Below are positions 16,125 through 25,124 of a DNA stretch of 64,000 nucleotides, piece after piece (positions within the stretch are counted from its first letter, which is position 1; every line of letters begins with the position of its first letter). The position numbers were made by a program, and so were the translations under genes. Location of the stretch: the NCBI RefSeq assembly GCF_032464895.1, contig NZ_JAWDIC010000001.1, forward strand, positions 682,001 to 746,000, given 5' to 3'. The notes beneath the pieces were generated by a model, which searched no databases, was not told where the DNA came from, and was given only the letters and a program-made list of their open reading frames with translations. This DNA comes from Phycicoccus sp. M110.8. Its GTDB lineage: Bacteria; Actinomycetota; Actinomycetes; Actinomycetales; Dermatophilaceae.

Positions 16125-17957
16125 ATGCCCTTCTCCCCGCGAACCCTGCTTGCCTCGACCGTCTCGCGCACGGGGGTGCTGAGCCTGGTCCTCGCGACCG
16201 GCTTCACCATCTCCCCCGTGGTGGGCGGCCACGGTCGAGCGGCCCCCCACCCGGTCGCGACCCACGTCACGCAGCTTGGGATGGACCGGCTCCCGGTGAG
16301 CCGCACGGCAGGCGCAGGGAGCCGGAAGCTCACCACCAGCGACGAGGTGGCGACCGGCATGGCGACGGGTTCGCTTGTCGGTGTCACGTGGCCGCACGAG
16401 CAGGCTCCGCCCGCGGGCACCACCCTCCGGGTCCGAGGGCTGCGGGACGACGGCACGTGGACGGCGTGGACCCAGACCGAGGTCAGCGCCGAGGACGACT
16501 CGGTGGCCACCAGGGCAGGGCGGAAGACCAGAGTGGGGACGGAGCCGGTGTGGACCGGGCCGGTCACCCGGGTCCAGATCCGCTACGACTTCGCCGAAGG
16601 GCGGATCATGCGCCGCGGCAGGGTCGAGGTCGTGGCGCCCGGCTCCTCGCCTGCCGACGTCCCGGCGACCACTCCGGCCGGTGCGGCGACCGCGGTCCCG
16701 GCGCAGCCGAGGATCATCTCCCGCAGGGGCTGGGGGGCGGACGAGTCGATGCGCACGTGCACCGACTACATGGCCTCGACGACCTCCGCGATGGTGGTCC
16801 ACCACACGGCCGGGACCAACAGCTACACCGCCGCGCAGTCTGCCTCCATCGTTCGCGGCATCTACGCCTACCACGTCAACGGACAGGGCTGGTGCGACAT
16901 CGGCTACAACGCCCTCGTCGACAAGTTCGGTCAGATCTTCGAGGGCCGCTACGGCGGCCTCGACCTCCCTGTGATCGGCGCACACACAGGCGGCTTCAAC
17001 ACGGACACCTTCGGGGTCTCGGTGCTGGGCACCTACGACAGCGTGGCGCCCAGCTCGTCCGCGCTCTCGGCCCTCACCACCCTGATGGCCTGGCGTGAGT
17101 CGATGTTCTACCGGAACGCGACCAGCAGCTCGGTCCTGACCAGCCGCAGCAGCACGTCCAAGTACCCCGAAGGCACCAGGGTCACGGTGCCGTTCATCGT
17201 CGGTCACCGCGACCTATGGCCGACGGGCTGCCCCGGGGCCGTCCTCTACGGACGTCTGGGCACCATCCGGAGCACCGTGCAGTCCAAGACCTCGTTCACG
17301 TCCAGCGCCATCTACAAGCGCTGGGCCGCAAGCGGTGGACTCCGCAGCGCCCTCGGCCCGGTGCTCAAGGGTGAGGGCCCGGTCTCCTTCGGCCGGCGGA
17401 CGGTGTTCCAGCGGGGCTTCGCCATGTATGCCGTGGGCTCCTCGACCCGGCTCGTCGGGCCGGGCAACGACCGCCTCTACTGGCACCTCGGCGGTCCGGC
17501 CGTATGGGGAGCCCCACTCGCGGACGAGGCGGCCGTCCCCGGCGGCAGCCAGGTCGCGTTCCAGGACGGCCACCTCGCCGTCTACTCGTCGGCGACCGGC
17601 GCCCAGCCGCTCTTCGGCGCGATCCGCGGCTACTGGCTCGCGCCGGGAGCCGGGCTCAGTCCCGTTGGCTATCCCAGGACCGCCGAGTCGGTCCTGCCCT
17701 CCGGTGGCGTCGTCCAGACCTTCACCCAGGGCAACGTGTACTACCGCTCCGGGCTCGGCGCTCACGGGGTGTCGGGTCGGATCCTTCTCACCTACCTCCA
17801 GCGCGGTGGCCCCGCCGGGGCCCTTGGCTACCCCACCGGCGAGCAGCGGACAGTCGGGACGACCCTCGTCCAGGCATTCCAGGGCGGCACGGTCACCGTG
17901 CCGATCTCCGGCCCGACGGCCCCGACCCCGCAGGGCACGGTGGTCCGCCGCCGGTGA
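16125..17957 (+). CDS. N-acetylmuramoyl-L-alanine amidase (PGRP) with LGFP-like repeats
   Basis: Encodes 610 aa. A signal peptide of about 35-40 residues is followed by a beta-rich region (about 75-175). The peptidoglycan-recognition/amidase_2 domain covers about 195-385: RIISRRGWGADE, VVHHTAG (H226/H227), GWCDIGYNALVD, HRDLWPTGCPGAVLY (H361, C369), so all zinc ligands of an active amidase are there. The C-terminal 220 residues contain LGFP-like repeats (LGPVLKGEG.V, WGAPLADEAAV, LGYPTGEQRTV) that bind the cell wall or arabinogalactan-type polymer. The ATG follows GAGGGA at about 10 nt. It faces the SpoIID gene tail to tail. Confidence 0.9.
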   Translation: MPFSPRTLLASTVSRTGVLSLVLATGFTISPVVGGHGRAAPHPVATHVTQLGMDRLPVSRTAGAGSRKLTTSDEVATGMATGSLVGVTWPHEQAPPAGTTLRVRGLRDDGTWTAWTQTEVSAEDDSVATRAGRKTRVGTEPVWTGPVTRVQIRYDFAEGRIMRRGRVEVVAPGSSPADVPATTPAGAATAVPAQPRIISRRGWGADESMRTCTDYMASTTSAMVVHHTAGTNSYTAAQSASIVRGIYAYHVNGQGWCDIGYNALVDKFGQIFEGRYGGLDLPVIGAHTGGFNTDTFGVSVLGTYDSVAPSSSALSALTTLMAWRESMFYRNATSSSVLTSRSSTSKYPEGTRVTVPFIVGHRDLWPTGCPGAVLYGRLGTIRSTVQSKTSFTSSAIYKRWAASGGLRSALGPVLKGEGPVSFGRRTVFQRGFAMYAVGSSTRLVGPGNDRLYWHLGGPAVWGAPLADEAAVPGGSQVAFQDGHLAVYSSATGAQPLFGAIRGYWLAPGAGLSPVGYPRTAESVLPSGGVVQTFTQGNVYYRSGLGAHGVSGRILLTYLQRGGPAGALGYPTGEQRTVGTTLVQAFQGGTVTVPISGPTAPTPQGTVVRRR

Positions 17958-18006
17958 CTCTGCGGCTCCCGGCTCACCGGCGCAGTCGGCGGCACCACCG
18001 GAACGG

Positions 18007-19647
18007 TCAGCGGACGACCTGGACGGCGCCCGCCGCCTGCGCTGCCTGCCACTCGGCCGGCGTCACGTGGTGCGGCGCCTCCGAGAGCAGCGGCGTCTCC
18101 GCGTACACGGCCTTCTCACCGCTGTTGCGCCACCACATGGTGCCCCACAGGTTGCCGACGACCGTCGGGGTGGGCGACCCGAGCGACTGCCACGTCGTTG
18201 CGCTCAGGGCGTTCACCTGCGGGCGGGCCTCGCCCGGCCACTGGTAGACGGCATACACGGTCGAGGACCACGCCAGGCGCTGGTAGTTGGGCTTGACGAC
18301 GGTGACCGGCGGCCTCCCCGACGCCGCGTAGTCGGTGGCGGTGACCCACCCCCGGTCGGTCCAGGAGCCGTTGGGGGCCGAGTAGAGCCGGTACACCTCG
18401 GGGGCGTGGGCCAGGCGGACGTAGCGGACGTTCGTGGCCTGCTGCACCGGCTGCACGGCCGGGTAGAACCATGTCGACTTCAGGCCGTACGCGGCGGCGA
18501 AGGCGTTTCCGCTGACTCGCACGGTCCTCGTGCTGCCCACCACGTCGAGCGCCGTGACGCGCCCGGAGCCACCGACCCCGGTGCTCGTGACCACTTTGAG
18601 CTGCCGGAAGGTGCCCACCCCGTAGCGGGTCGCGATCGCCGCCCCGGACAGACGCACGGTCCAGGCGTGGTTCGGCGAGTGCAGGTCACCGTCGTCCCGG
18701 ATCACCGGGAAGGCGCCCCCGGCCGTCCAGCCTCCCGTCGACGACGAGAACTCGGTCGACACCACGGCTCCGGTCGAGCTGACGCGGACCTCGCCGCGGG
18801 TCGCCGAGATCGCCTCGTCCGTGCGCGGGTCCGCGACGGAGACCCCTGCGGAACTGCGGCCGCCGTACACCTGGCAGCTCGTCGTGTCGCAGGTCTTGGC
18901 GTAGGCGTAGCGGTTCTGCGTCCACGCGTAGCTGCGGGCCGCGACTGCCTGCGCCTTGAGCGCCTCGATGCCCCAGCCCTCGCGCACGTCTGCCCAGCTG
19001 GCCGGCGACTCGCTGGGGACCACGCCGCGCAAATAGGACTCGACGGGGACGTCGTTGACGAGCCGTGTTGCGGAGCCGTCGCGCACCCAGCGCAGGCTGC
19101 CGAGGTAGCCGCGGTTGTTGGCACACACGAGGAGGGTGTCGGTGAGGCCGGTCCCTGGTGTCACGAGGGCGGCCGTCTGCGCCTTGGCGGTGGTCCCCCA
19201 GGCCGTGGCCCCCGTCGTGCAACCGTTGTACTTCGTCTCCAGTCGCCAGCCGTTCGTGGTCGTCGACCAGACGACCCTGGCCGCAGAGCCGCCTGCCACG
19301 CGGTAGCCACCAGCGGTGAAGTCCTTGTCACTGGTCACCCAGGTGTCGGTGGCGGGCTCCAGGGACAGCAGCCGGACCCCGATCACCGGGTTGCCGATGC
19401 TTCCGGGCTTGGTGCCCCCGTAGAAGTGGTTCAGGACCGTGGAGTACTTCCAGCCGTTGTCGACCACGTAGCCGTACGCCCCGTACTGCCCCATGCCGCG
19501 CCCGTGCCCCCAGCCGTGGCCGACCACCACCACGTCGTCCGCCGCGGCGACGGCGGGGAGCGCACTGCCCGCGAGCAGGGCGCCGCCGGCGAGGACGGCC
19601 GCGCCGGCGACCCGGCGACGACGGGGCAGTAGCAGGGCAGAGGTCAT
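18007..19647 (-). CDS. SpoIID/LytB domain secreted protein
   Basis: Encodes 546 aa from ATG 19647. The first 35 residues form a signal peptide (RRRR, long hydrophobic core, AVAA). GHGWGHGRGMGQYGAYGYV follows, a motif of SpoIID/LytB-family proteins. The core domain has VPVESYLRGVVPSES near residue 200 and GIEALKAQAVAARSYAW near 225. SpoIID cleaves glycan strands in sporulating bacteria, but the domain is common in non-sporulating actinobacteria where it modifies or enhances turnover of peptidoglycan. The last 150 residues form an aromatic-rich domain of unknown role. A TACCCT box at 19676-19681 would give a leader of roughly 20 nt. GTG 19671 is an alternative start. Confidence 0.85.
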   Translation of the reverse strand: MTSALLLPRRRRVAGAAVLAGGALLAGSALPAVAAADDVVVVGHGWGHGRGMGQYGAYGYVVDNGWKYSTVLNHFYGGTKPGSIGNPVIGVRLLSLEPATDTWVTSDKDFTAGGYRVAGGSAARVVWSTTTNGWRLETKYNGCTTGATAWGTTAKAQTAALVTPGTGLTDTLLVCANNRGYLGSLRWVRDGSATRLVNDVPVESYLRGVVPSESPASWADVREGWGIEALKAQAVAARSYAWTQNRYAYAKTCDTTSCQVYGGRSSAGVSVADPRTDEAISATRGEVRVSSTGAVVSTEFSSSTGGWTAGGAFPVIRDDGDLHSPNHAWTVRLSGAAIATRYGVGTFRQLKVVTSTGVGGSGRVTALDVVGSTRTVRVSGNAFAAAYGLKSTWFYPAVQPVQQATNVRYVRLAHAPEVYRLYSAPNGSWTDRGWVTATDYAASGRPPVTVVKPNYQRLAWSSTVYAVYQWPGEARPQVNALSATTWQSLGSPTPTVVGNLWGTMWWRNSGEKAVYAETPLLSEAPHHVTPAEWQAAQAAGAVQVVR

Positions 19648-19675
19648 GCGAGATCCAATCGTGGGTGACACGGAG

Positions 19676-19681
19676 AGGGTA
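19676..19681 (-). promoter_or_regulatory. Possible -10 box for the SpoIID/LytB gene
   Basis: TACCCT on the minus strand. It lies only 4 nt from GTG 19671, so transcription would begin inside that codon. This favours the downstream ATG 19647. Confidence 0.4.
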
Positions 19682-19764
19682 GTGCGCCTCCTGTGGCCGC
19701 AGACACCGTATGGGCATTTTGTTCACAACGTCGCGGACCCCGAACCGCCCGCACACGCCCTCGA

Positions 19765-19770
19765 TAGGGT
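19765..19770 (+). promoter_or_regulatory. Possible -10 box for the glycerophosphotransferase pair
   Basis: TAGGGT, directly followed by a small hairpin GGTGG-TGACC-CCACC at the likely transcript start. GGAGG occurs 11 nt before the ATG at 19808. Confidence 0.4.
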
Positions 19771-19807
19771 GGTGACCCCACCAGCACCGCCGGAGGTCAG
19801 CACTACG

Positions 19808-21043
19808 ATGATCCGCTTCGCACGCCTGCGCGGCAGCGCCCGTCGGGGGTTCGAGGCGGCCGGTGACCTCGCGGGACGGGCTCGCCTGCTCGCGACCGAC
19901 CGGGTGCTGGAGTCCCGGCACGACGGCTTGCGAGTCCGTGGGCGGGAGGAGTCCTTCGACGTCGTGCTGTTCTTCTCCGCGGAGCCGGCACAGCTGTACC
20001 AGGCGACGATGTGGCTGGGGCCGCTCGAGGAGCTGGCACGACACGTCCGCGTCGCCGTCCTCTGTCGCCAGGCCGGTCACGCCATCCGGCTCGCCTCGAT
20101 GACCGGGCTCCCGGTCCGGATGTCCCGTCGGGCCGAGGAGTGCAACGGTTGGCTGACACGGTCGGGGGTCGCCCTGGTCGTGTACGTCAACCAGAACACC
20201 CAGAACTTCCAGACCCTGCGGCTGCCCCGGCCAGCCCACGCGCACCTCAGTCACGGTGAGAGCGAGAAGGTCTCGATGGTGTCGAACCAGCTCAAGGCCT
20301 ACGACCTGGTCTTCACTGCCGGCCCCGCGGCACGCCACCGGATCCTCGAGAACCTCTTCGACTTCGACCCCGCAGCCTTCGTCGACGTCGGGCGGCCGCA
20401 GGTGGACGTGCACGACGCCGTCCGACACCTGCCTTCCAGCGACCGTGTCACCGTGCTGTACGCCCCCACCTGGGAGGGGGACTCCCCAGCCATGGCATAC
20501 GGGTCCGTGGCCTCGCAGGGCGAGGCCATCGCCGCGGCAGTGCTCCAGAGCTCGGGTCACCGGCTGGTCTACCGTCCACATCCGCAGACCGGGCGGGTGT
20601 CCGCCGCCGCTCGCCGGGCCGACCGGGCCATCCGCACCCGGATCGAGCGGGCCGCGGCCGCCGACCCCGCCGCGGGTCACCGGGTCGACACCTCGAGCGT
20701 CTGGGGTTGGCAGCTCGACGAGGCTGACCAGTGCATCTGCGACGTCTCGGCCGTCGCGTTCGACTGGTTGGCCACCGGCAAACCGATACTGCTCACGGCC
20801 GCCAAGGGCGACGCCCGGTCGGTGGGGCCCACCACGGCACGGTTGCCGCGGCTGTCCGTGGATGAGACGCCTCGCGTCCTGGAGCTGCTGAGCAGCGAGA
20901 CGGACCTCCAGCACCGACAGGCTCTGGCCGCCCTGGTGGAGCACCACTTCGGCGACACGACCCCTGGGTCGAGCATGCGTCGGTTCGTCCAGGCCTGCAC
21001 GGATGCCGTGACCCACCGGCGGTCGCAGTGGGGCGAGGGCTGA
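19808..21043 (+). CDS. CDP-glycerol glycerophosphotransferase-family protein, single domain, divergent
   Basis: Encodes 411 aa. The domain order is that of the Glyphos_transf family: HLSHGESEK near residue 150, YAPTWEGD near 218, RLVYRPHPQTGR near 255 and CDVSAVAFDWLATGKPILLT near 313. The usual signatures are WHGTPLK and TDYSS.FDF; here they are replaced by SHGESEK and CDVSAVAFDW, so this is a divergent member that could be a priming enzyme, recognise a different acceptor, or be inactive as a polymerase. It is followed after 1 bp by the tandem-domain homologue, so the two are one operon. ATG 19808 is preceded by GGAGG. Confidence 0.75.
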   Translation: MIRFARLRGSARRGFEAAGDLAGRARLLATDRVLESRHDGLRVRGREESFDVVLFFSAEPAQLYQATMWLGPLEELARHVRVAVLCRQAGHAIRLASMTGLPVRMSRRAEECNGWLTRSGVALVVYVNQNTQNFQTLRLPRPAHAHLSHGESEKVSMVSNQLKAYDLVFTAGPAARHRILENLFDFDPAAFVDVGRPQVDVHDAVRHLPSSDRVTVLYAPTWEGDSPAMAYGSVASQGEAIAAAVLQSSGHRLVYRPHPQTGRVSAAARRADRAIRTRIERAAAADPAAGHRVDTSSVWGWQLDEADQCICDVSAVAFDWLATGKPILLTAAKGDARSVGPTTARLPRLSVDETPRVLELLSSETDLQHRQALAALVEHHFGDTTPGSSMRRFVQACTDAVTHRRSQWGEG

Positions 21044-21044
21044 C

Positions 21045-23372
21045 GTGCCCGCTCGTGGCTCATTCACCTTCGCGGCCGGCAACACGCGCAAGGTGCTCGC
21101 CCTTCCCCTCTACGCGATCGGCCAGGTTGCCGCGCTGCTCGTCCCCCGCCGCAACGACCGGTGGGTGGTCGGCAGCGCCTTCGGCGTCCACGACGGAGCC
21201 TTGGCGCTGGTCCGGGAGGTGGCTCGCCGCAGTCCAGCGCCGTCGGTCACGTGGCTGACGGGGTCGCCGGGGGACGAACACCGTGCCGAGGACCTGGGGT
21301 TGCTGCACGCTCCGCGAGGGTCGCTCCGCGGGTGGTGGCTCACGCAGCGTGCGGGGGTCGTCGTGGTCACCCACGGCTTCGGCGACGTCAACCGGTACGC
21401 CGTCCACGGGGCCGTCGTCGTGCAGCTGTGGCACGGCGCACCGCTCAAGCGACTGCACCTGGACAGCCCGGCGGCGCTCGACTTCCCGATGATCGGCCGG
21501 GTGCCAGCGGTTCGCGCCGCGCTGCGTGGCATGTACCGGCGGGGCACGCGTCGCATCAGCGTCCTGCCGGTCTCGTCCGACATCATCGCCCCGAGACTCG
21601 CCAGCGCGTTCGGTCTCCCGGCGGAGCGTGTCCCCGTCCTGGGCGAGCCGCGGACGGACGTGCTGTTCGCTGGGACCCCGGCGGAGCGGGGGCAGCAGGC
21701 TCGACAGCGCCTGGTGTCCGCCGTGGGTGCCCTGCCCGGCGGCCCCGTCGTCCTCTATGCACCTACCTGGCGCGACGGGGGTCACGACCCGGACGTCCCC
21801 GACCGCGAGGAGTGGTCTCGGCTCGAGGCGTGGCTGGAGCGTCGCGATGGCACCCTGCTGGTCCGCCAGCACCCGCTCGGTGCCGGCCGGTACACGCCCC
21901 GGTCGCCACGGGTGCGTCTCGTGCCGGCCTCGGTGGAGCCCGAGGTGAACGCGGTTCTCTGGGCTGTGGACGCACTGGTGACGGACTACTCGTCCATCCT
22001 GTTCGACTTCGCCGTGACCGGCCGTCCCATCGTCTTCTTCGCCAGCGACGTCGAGCAGTACTCGCTCAGCCACGGCCTGTACGAGCCCTACGACTCCTTG
22101 ACGGGCGGCACCACGAGCGTCAGCTGGGAGCAGACCCTGTCCCACCTCGACGCCGTCCTCGACGAGGGAGCGCAGCGCGATGCCGCCCTGGCTCGCAGCA
22201 GGGCCATCGCCGACCGGTACCACTCCCACCGTGACGGTCGGAGCGCCGCCCGCATCGTCGACCACGTCCTGGCACTGACCCGGGTTACTCGGCCGTCCGC
22301 GCACGACCGGGCTGGCGACGCGGGGCGCGGGCCCGTGTTCTTCGAGAGCTACTACGGCCGTAACGCCTCCTGCAACCCCTTGGCGCTCGACCGGGAAATC
22401 GCCAGGCGGTGGCCGAGCGTCGAGCGCTTCTGGTCGGTCGAGTCCTCGGACGTCGCCGTCCCACCTGGTGCCACGGCCGTCGTGGTCGGCACTGCCGCGT
22501 GGGAGCAGGCACGCGAGAGCTCCCGGCTCGTCGTGGTCAACGACTGGATCCGGGACGACTGGCGCCCTCGTCGGGGGCAGACCGTCGTGCAGACTTGGCA
22601 CGGCACCCCGCTCAAGCGCATCGCGCTCGGCCGCTCCGACCTGGGCCTACGTGACCGCCTCGCGGTGGTGAAGCAGTCGAGCCGCTGGACGGTCACCCTC
22701 GCCCAGTCCCCGTCGGCGTCGCGGATCCTCCGTCGGTCGTATGCCGTGACCCGCCGGATGTGGGTCGAGGGATACCCACGCGACGACGTCATCGTCCGCG
22801 GAGAGCCCGACGGCCTGCGCGACGAGCTCGGCGTCCGGACCCCGAAGGTCGTCCTCTACGCACCCACCTGGCGGGATGGCGACCTCGGTGCCGCCCACCA
22901 GCTCGACGCCTCGGCGCTGGCTGACGCGCTCGGCGCCGACTGGACGGTCATGGTCCGGGGACACGCCCGCACCATGCACGAGCGCGGTGCCAGCGTGGGC
23001 GACCGCGTGCTGGACGTGACGCGCTTTCCGGATGCGTCGCCTCTCCTCGCGCTCGCCGACGTGCTGGTGACCGACTACTCCTCGGTCATGTTCGACTTCA
23101 GCGCGGGCGGTCGCCCCATGGTCTTCCACGTCCCCGACCTGGCGGACTACGCGGGCCGCGGTCGCGGGTTCTACTGGGACCTGGCCGCGCGCGCTCCCGG
23201 CCCGCTGGTCTCGACCACCGCCGAGTGCGCCCGGCGAGTGCTCGACGCAGAGGCAGACGCGCCGCAGTGGGCGGGACGCTATGCCGCGTGGCGGGCGCGC
23301 TTCAATCCGCTGGACGACGGCGCCTGCAGCCGACGGATCGTCGATCGGCTGGACCGGGAGCAGCTCATCTGA
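21045..23372 (+). CDS. Tandem CDP-glycerol:glycerophosphate glycerophosphotransferase (TagF-like)
   Basis: Encodes 775 aa containing two complete Glyphos_transf domains. Domain 1 has LWHGAPLKRLH near residue 129, YAPTWRDGG near 238 and VTDYSSILFDF near 312. Domain 2 has TWHGTPLKRIA near 517, YAPTWRDGD near 604 and VTDYSSVMFDF near 675. Both keep the His and Asp/Ser motifs needed for catalysis, so two sequential glycerol-phosphate transfers or polymerisation are possible. No transmembrane segment is obvious; the basic N-terminus (about 10-35) may associate with the membrane. The gene overlaps the convergent GT2 gene by 8 bp at the 3' end. Confidence 0.85.
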   Translation: MPARGSFTFAAGNTRKVLALPLYAIGQVAALLVPRRNDRWVVGSAFGVHDGALALVREVARRSPAPSVTWLTGSPGDEHRAEDLGLLHAPRGSLRGWWLTQRAGVVVVTHGFGDVNRYAVHGAVVVQLWHGAPLKRLHLDSPAALDFPMIGRVPAVRAALRGMYRRGTRRISVLPVSSDIIAPRLASAFGLPAERVPVLGEPRTDVLFAGTPAERGQQARQRLVSAVGALPGGPVVLYAPTWRDGGHDPDVPDREEWSRLEAWLERRDGTLLVRQHPLGAGRYTPRSPRVRLVPASVEPEVNAVLWAVDALVTDYSSILFDFAVTGRPIVFFASDVEQYSLSHGLYEPYDSLTGGTTSVSWEQTLSHLDAVLDEGAQRDAALARSRAIADRYHSHRDGRSAARIVDHVLALTRVTRPSAHDRAGDAGRGPVFFESYYGRNASCNPLALDREIARRWPSVERFWSVESSDVAVPPGATAVVVGTAAWEQARESSRLVVVNDWIRDDWRPRRGQTVVQTWHGTPLKRIALGRSDLGLRDRLAVVKQSSRWTVTLAQSPSASRILRRSYAVTRRMWVEGYPRDDVIVRGEPDGLRDELGVRTPKVVLYAPTWRDGDLGAAHQLDASALADALGADWTVMVRGHARTMHERGASVGDRVLDVTRFPDASPLLALADVLVTDYSSVMFDFSAGGRPMVFHVPDLADYAGRGRGFYWDLAARAPGPLVSTTAECARRVLDAEADAPQWAGRYAAWRARFNPLDDGACSRRIVDRLDREQLI

Positions 23373-24384
23373 GTCGTGACCGGTCCAGGGTGCCGACCGC
23401 GCCCCGCACGAACCCCTTCCAGAACCCCGCCCCCCACGAGACGTGCATCGTCGCGAGGGCCCCGGCGTTGTAGGCCCAGTCCCGAGGACTGTCGCCCCCC
23501 AGAGCGCGGACCGAGGCAATGCCCAGGAAGGCGGCATACGCAACGGGGGCCGTGTGCACGATCCTGACGGCCGACGGCGCCGCACCCAGCGCTCGGGAGC
23601 CCGCGACGGCCAGCGACGCGGCCAGTCCGGCCACCAGCGAGGGTGCGACAAGGTACCGGACCGGGGAGCGCTGCTGACGGCGGAAGATCTCGCCACGCCA
23701 CGCCCCAGTGGCCCACATCTGCCGTGCGAGGTCCGCCCACGAACTCCGCGGCCAGTACGTCACGGCGACGTCGGGCCGCAGCCACACGAGGTGGCCGGCA
23801 GCGATGATCCGCTGGTTGAGCTCGTAGTCCTCACCGCGCAGGATGGTCTCGTCGAAGCCGCCGACCTCGCAGAGGACCTGGCGCCGGAAGACGCCGAGGT
23901 ACGCCGAGTCCGCCGGCCCCTCGACCCCTCCGCCGTGGTAGACCCCGCCGCCGAGACCAACCGGGCTGTTGTAGGCGCGTGCGATCGCCGCCTGGACCGG
24001 TGATTCGCCTCGTGCGGTCATCACACCACCCACGTTGGCGGCGCCCGTGCGCACGAGGGTGTCGACCATGGTCGCGGTGTAGCCCTCCGGCAGCTCCGTG
24101 TGGGCATCGACCCTGACCACGACGTCACCCGTCGACCTGCTGATCGCGCGATTGAGCCCAGAGGGAATGTGGGCATCGGGGTTGTCGACCACGGTCACGC
24201 GCGAGTCCTGTCGCGCCAGCTCAGCTGCGACCTCCTCCGTGCCGTCGGTCGATGGCCCGACCGCGATGACCATGGTCTGCTGCCCCGGGTAGTCCTGAGC
24301 CAGCACGGACCTGACCGCGGTGCCCAGCCTGGCCGCCTCGTTGAGCACGGGCATGACGTACGTGACGGTGGGGGTGCCCGTCAT
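23365..24384 (-). CDS. GT2 glycosyltransferase, ExoA-like
   Basis: Encodes 339 aa. The GT-A domain begins VTYVMPVLNEAARLGTAVRSV and shows VVVRVDAHTELP as the DxD-type site near residue 95 and RGEDYELNQRI near 195, matching succinoglycan ExoA-type transferases. Residues 250-330 are hydrophobic, with two or three membrane segments that fix the enzyme to the inner leaflet. The start overlaps the stop of the upstream ABC ATPase gene as ATGA, so it is the last gene of the exporter operon. The 3' end overlaps the convergent tandem glycerophosphotransferase gene. Confidence 0.85.
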   Translation of the reverse strand: MTGTPTVTYVMPVLNEAARLGTAVRSVLAQDYPGQQTMVIAVGPSTDGTEEVAAELARQDSRVTVVDNPDAHIPSGLNRAISRSTGDVVVRVDAHTELPEGYTATMVDTLVRTGAANVGGVMTARGESPVQAAIARAYNSPVGLGGGVYHGGGVEGPADSAYLGVFRRQVLCEVGGFDETILRGEDYELNQRIIAAGHLVWLRPDVAVTYWPRSSWADLARQMWATGAWRGEIFRRQQRSPVRYLVAPSLVAGLAASLAVAGSRALGAAPSAVRIVHTAPVAYAAFLGIASVRALGGDSPRDWAYNAGALATMHVSWGAGFWKGFVRGAVGTLDRSRLR

Positions 24385-25121
24385 CCGTCCGCGTCCGCCT
24401 TGTAGGCATCGAGCGTCTCGGTGATGGAGCCGTCTAGGACGAGGTCTCCCTGGCGCATGTAGAGCCCGCGGGTGCAGAAGCGCTTGAGGTCCGACTCGTT
24501 GTGGCTCACGAGGAAGAGGGTTCGCCCCTCGGCGAGAAGGCTCTCCATCCTGGCTTGGCACTGCTCACGGAACTTGCGGTCGCCGACGGCGAGGACCTCG
24601 TCCACAAGGATGATCGGCTCGTCCAACGTGGTGATGACCGAGAAGCCCAGACGTACCTGCATACCCGAGCTGAAGTGGCGAAAGGGCATGTCGAGAGCCT
24701 TGCGAACCTGCGGGCCGGCGAACCCGACGATGTCGTCGAACCGCTCGTCGACCTGGCTCGCGGACAGGCCGTGCAGCCCAGCGGTGAGGTAGATGTTGTC
24801 CCGTGCGGTGAGCTCGCCCTTGAACCCACCCGTCAGCTCGATGAGCGGGGCCACACCGGCGTTGACCTCCACCGTTCCCTCGTCGGGCAGGAGCACGCCA
24901 GCGATCATCTTGAGCAGCGTGCTCTTCCCGGAGCCGTTGGCGCCCACGAGGCCGACCGCCTCCCCCTCGTGGATGTCGAAGGTGGCGTGCCGGACCGCCC
25001 AGAACTTGTCGCTGCGATGGGTTGTCCGTCGCTGCAGGAGCATCTCCCGAACCGACAGCTTGCGGCGGCGCGACTGGTAGAACTCGACGCCGACGTCGTC
25101 GGCACGGATGAGCACGCTCAC
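24381..25121 (-). CDS. ABC transporter ATP-binding protein, TagH/teichoic-acid type
   Basis: Encodes 246 aa. The nucleotide-binding domain is complete: Walker A GANGSGKST (about 60-68), signature FSSGMQVRLGFS (about 150-161), Walker B IILVDEVLAVGD (about 170-181) and the switch His in LVSHNE. VFEYQ..SVREMLLQR and GGFKGELTARDNIYL mark the subfamily that energises export of teichoic acid or O-antigen. It lacks the C-terminal carbohydrate-binding extension found in some O-antigen ATPases, so chain-length sensing by that route is unlikely. It follows the permease gene by 3 bp. Confidence 0.9.
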   Translation of the reverse strand: MSVLIRADDVGVEFYQSRRRKLSVREMLLQRRTTHRSDKFWAVRHATFDIHEGEAVGLVGANGSGKSTLLKMIAGVLLPDEGTVEVNAGVAPLIELTGGFKGELTARDNIYLTAGLHGLSASQVDERFDDIVGFAGPQVRKALDMPFRHFSSGMQVRLGFSVITTLDEPIILVDEVLAVGDRKFREQCQARMESLLAEGRTLFLVSHNESDLKRFCTRGLYMRQGDLVLDGSITETLDAYKADADG

Positions 25122-25124
25122 GAC

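Noticed and set aside
18007-19647. SpoIID domain as a sign of sporulation
   Set aside because: No other sporulation gene is present and the domain is common in non-sporulating actinobacteria.
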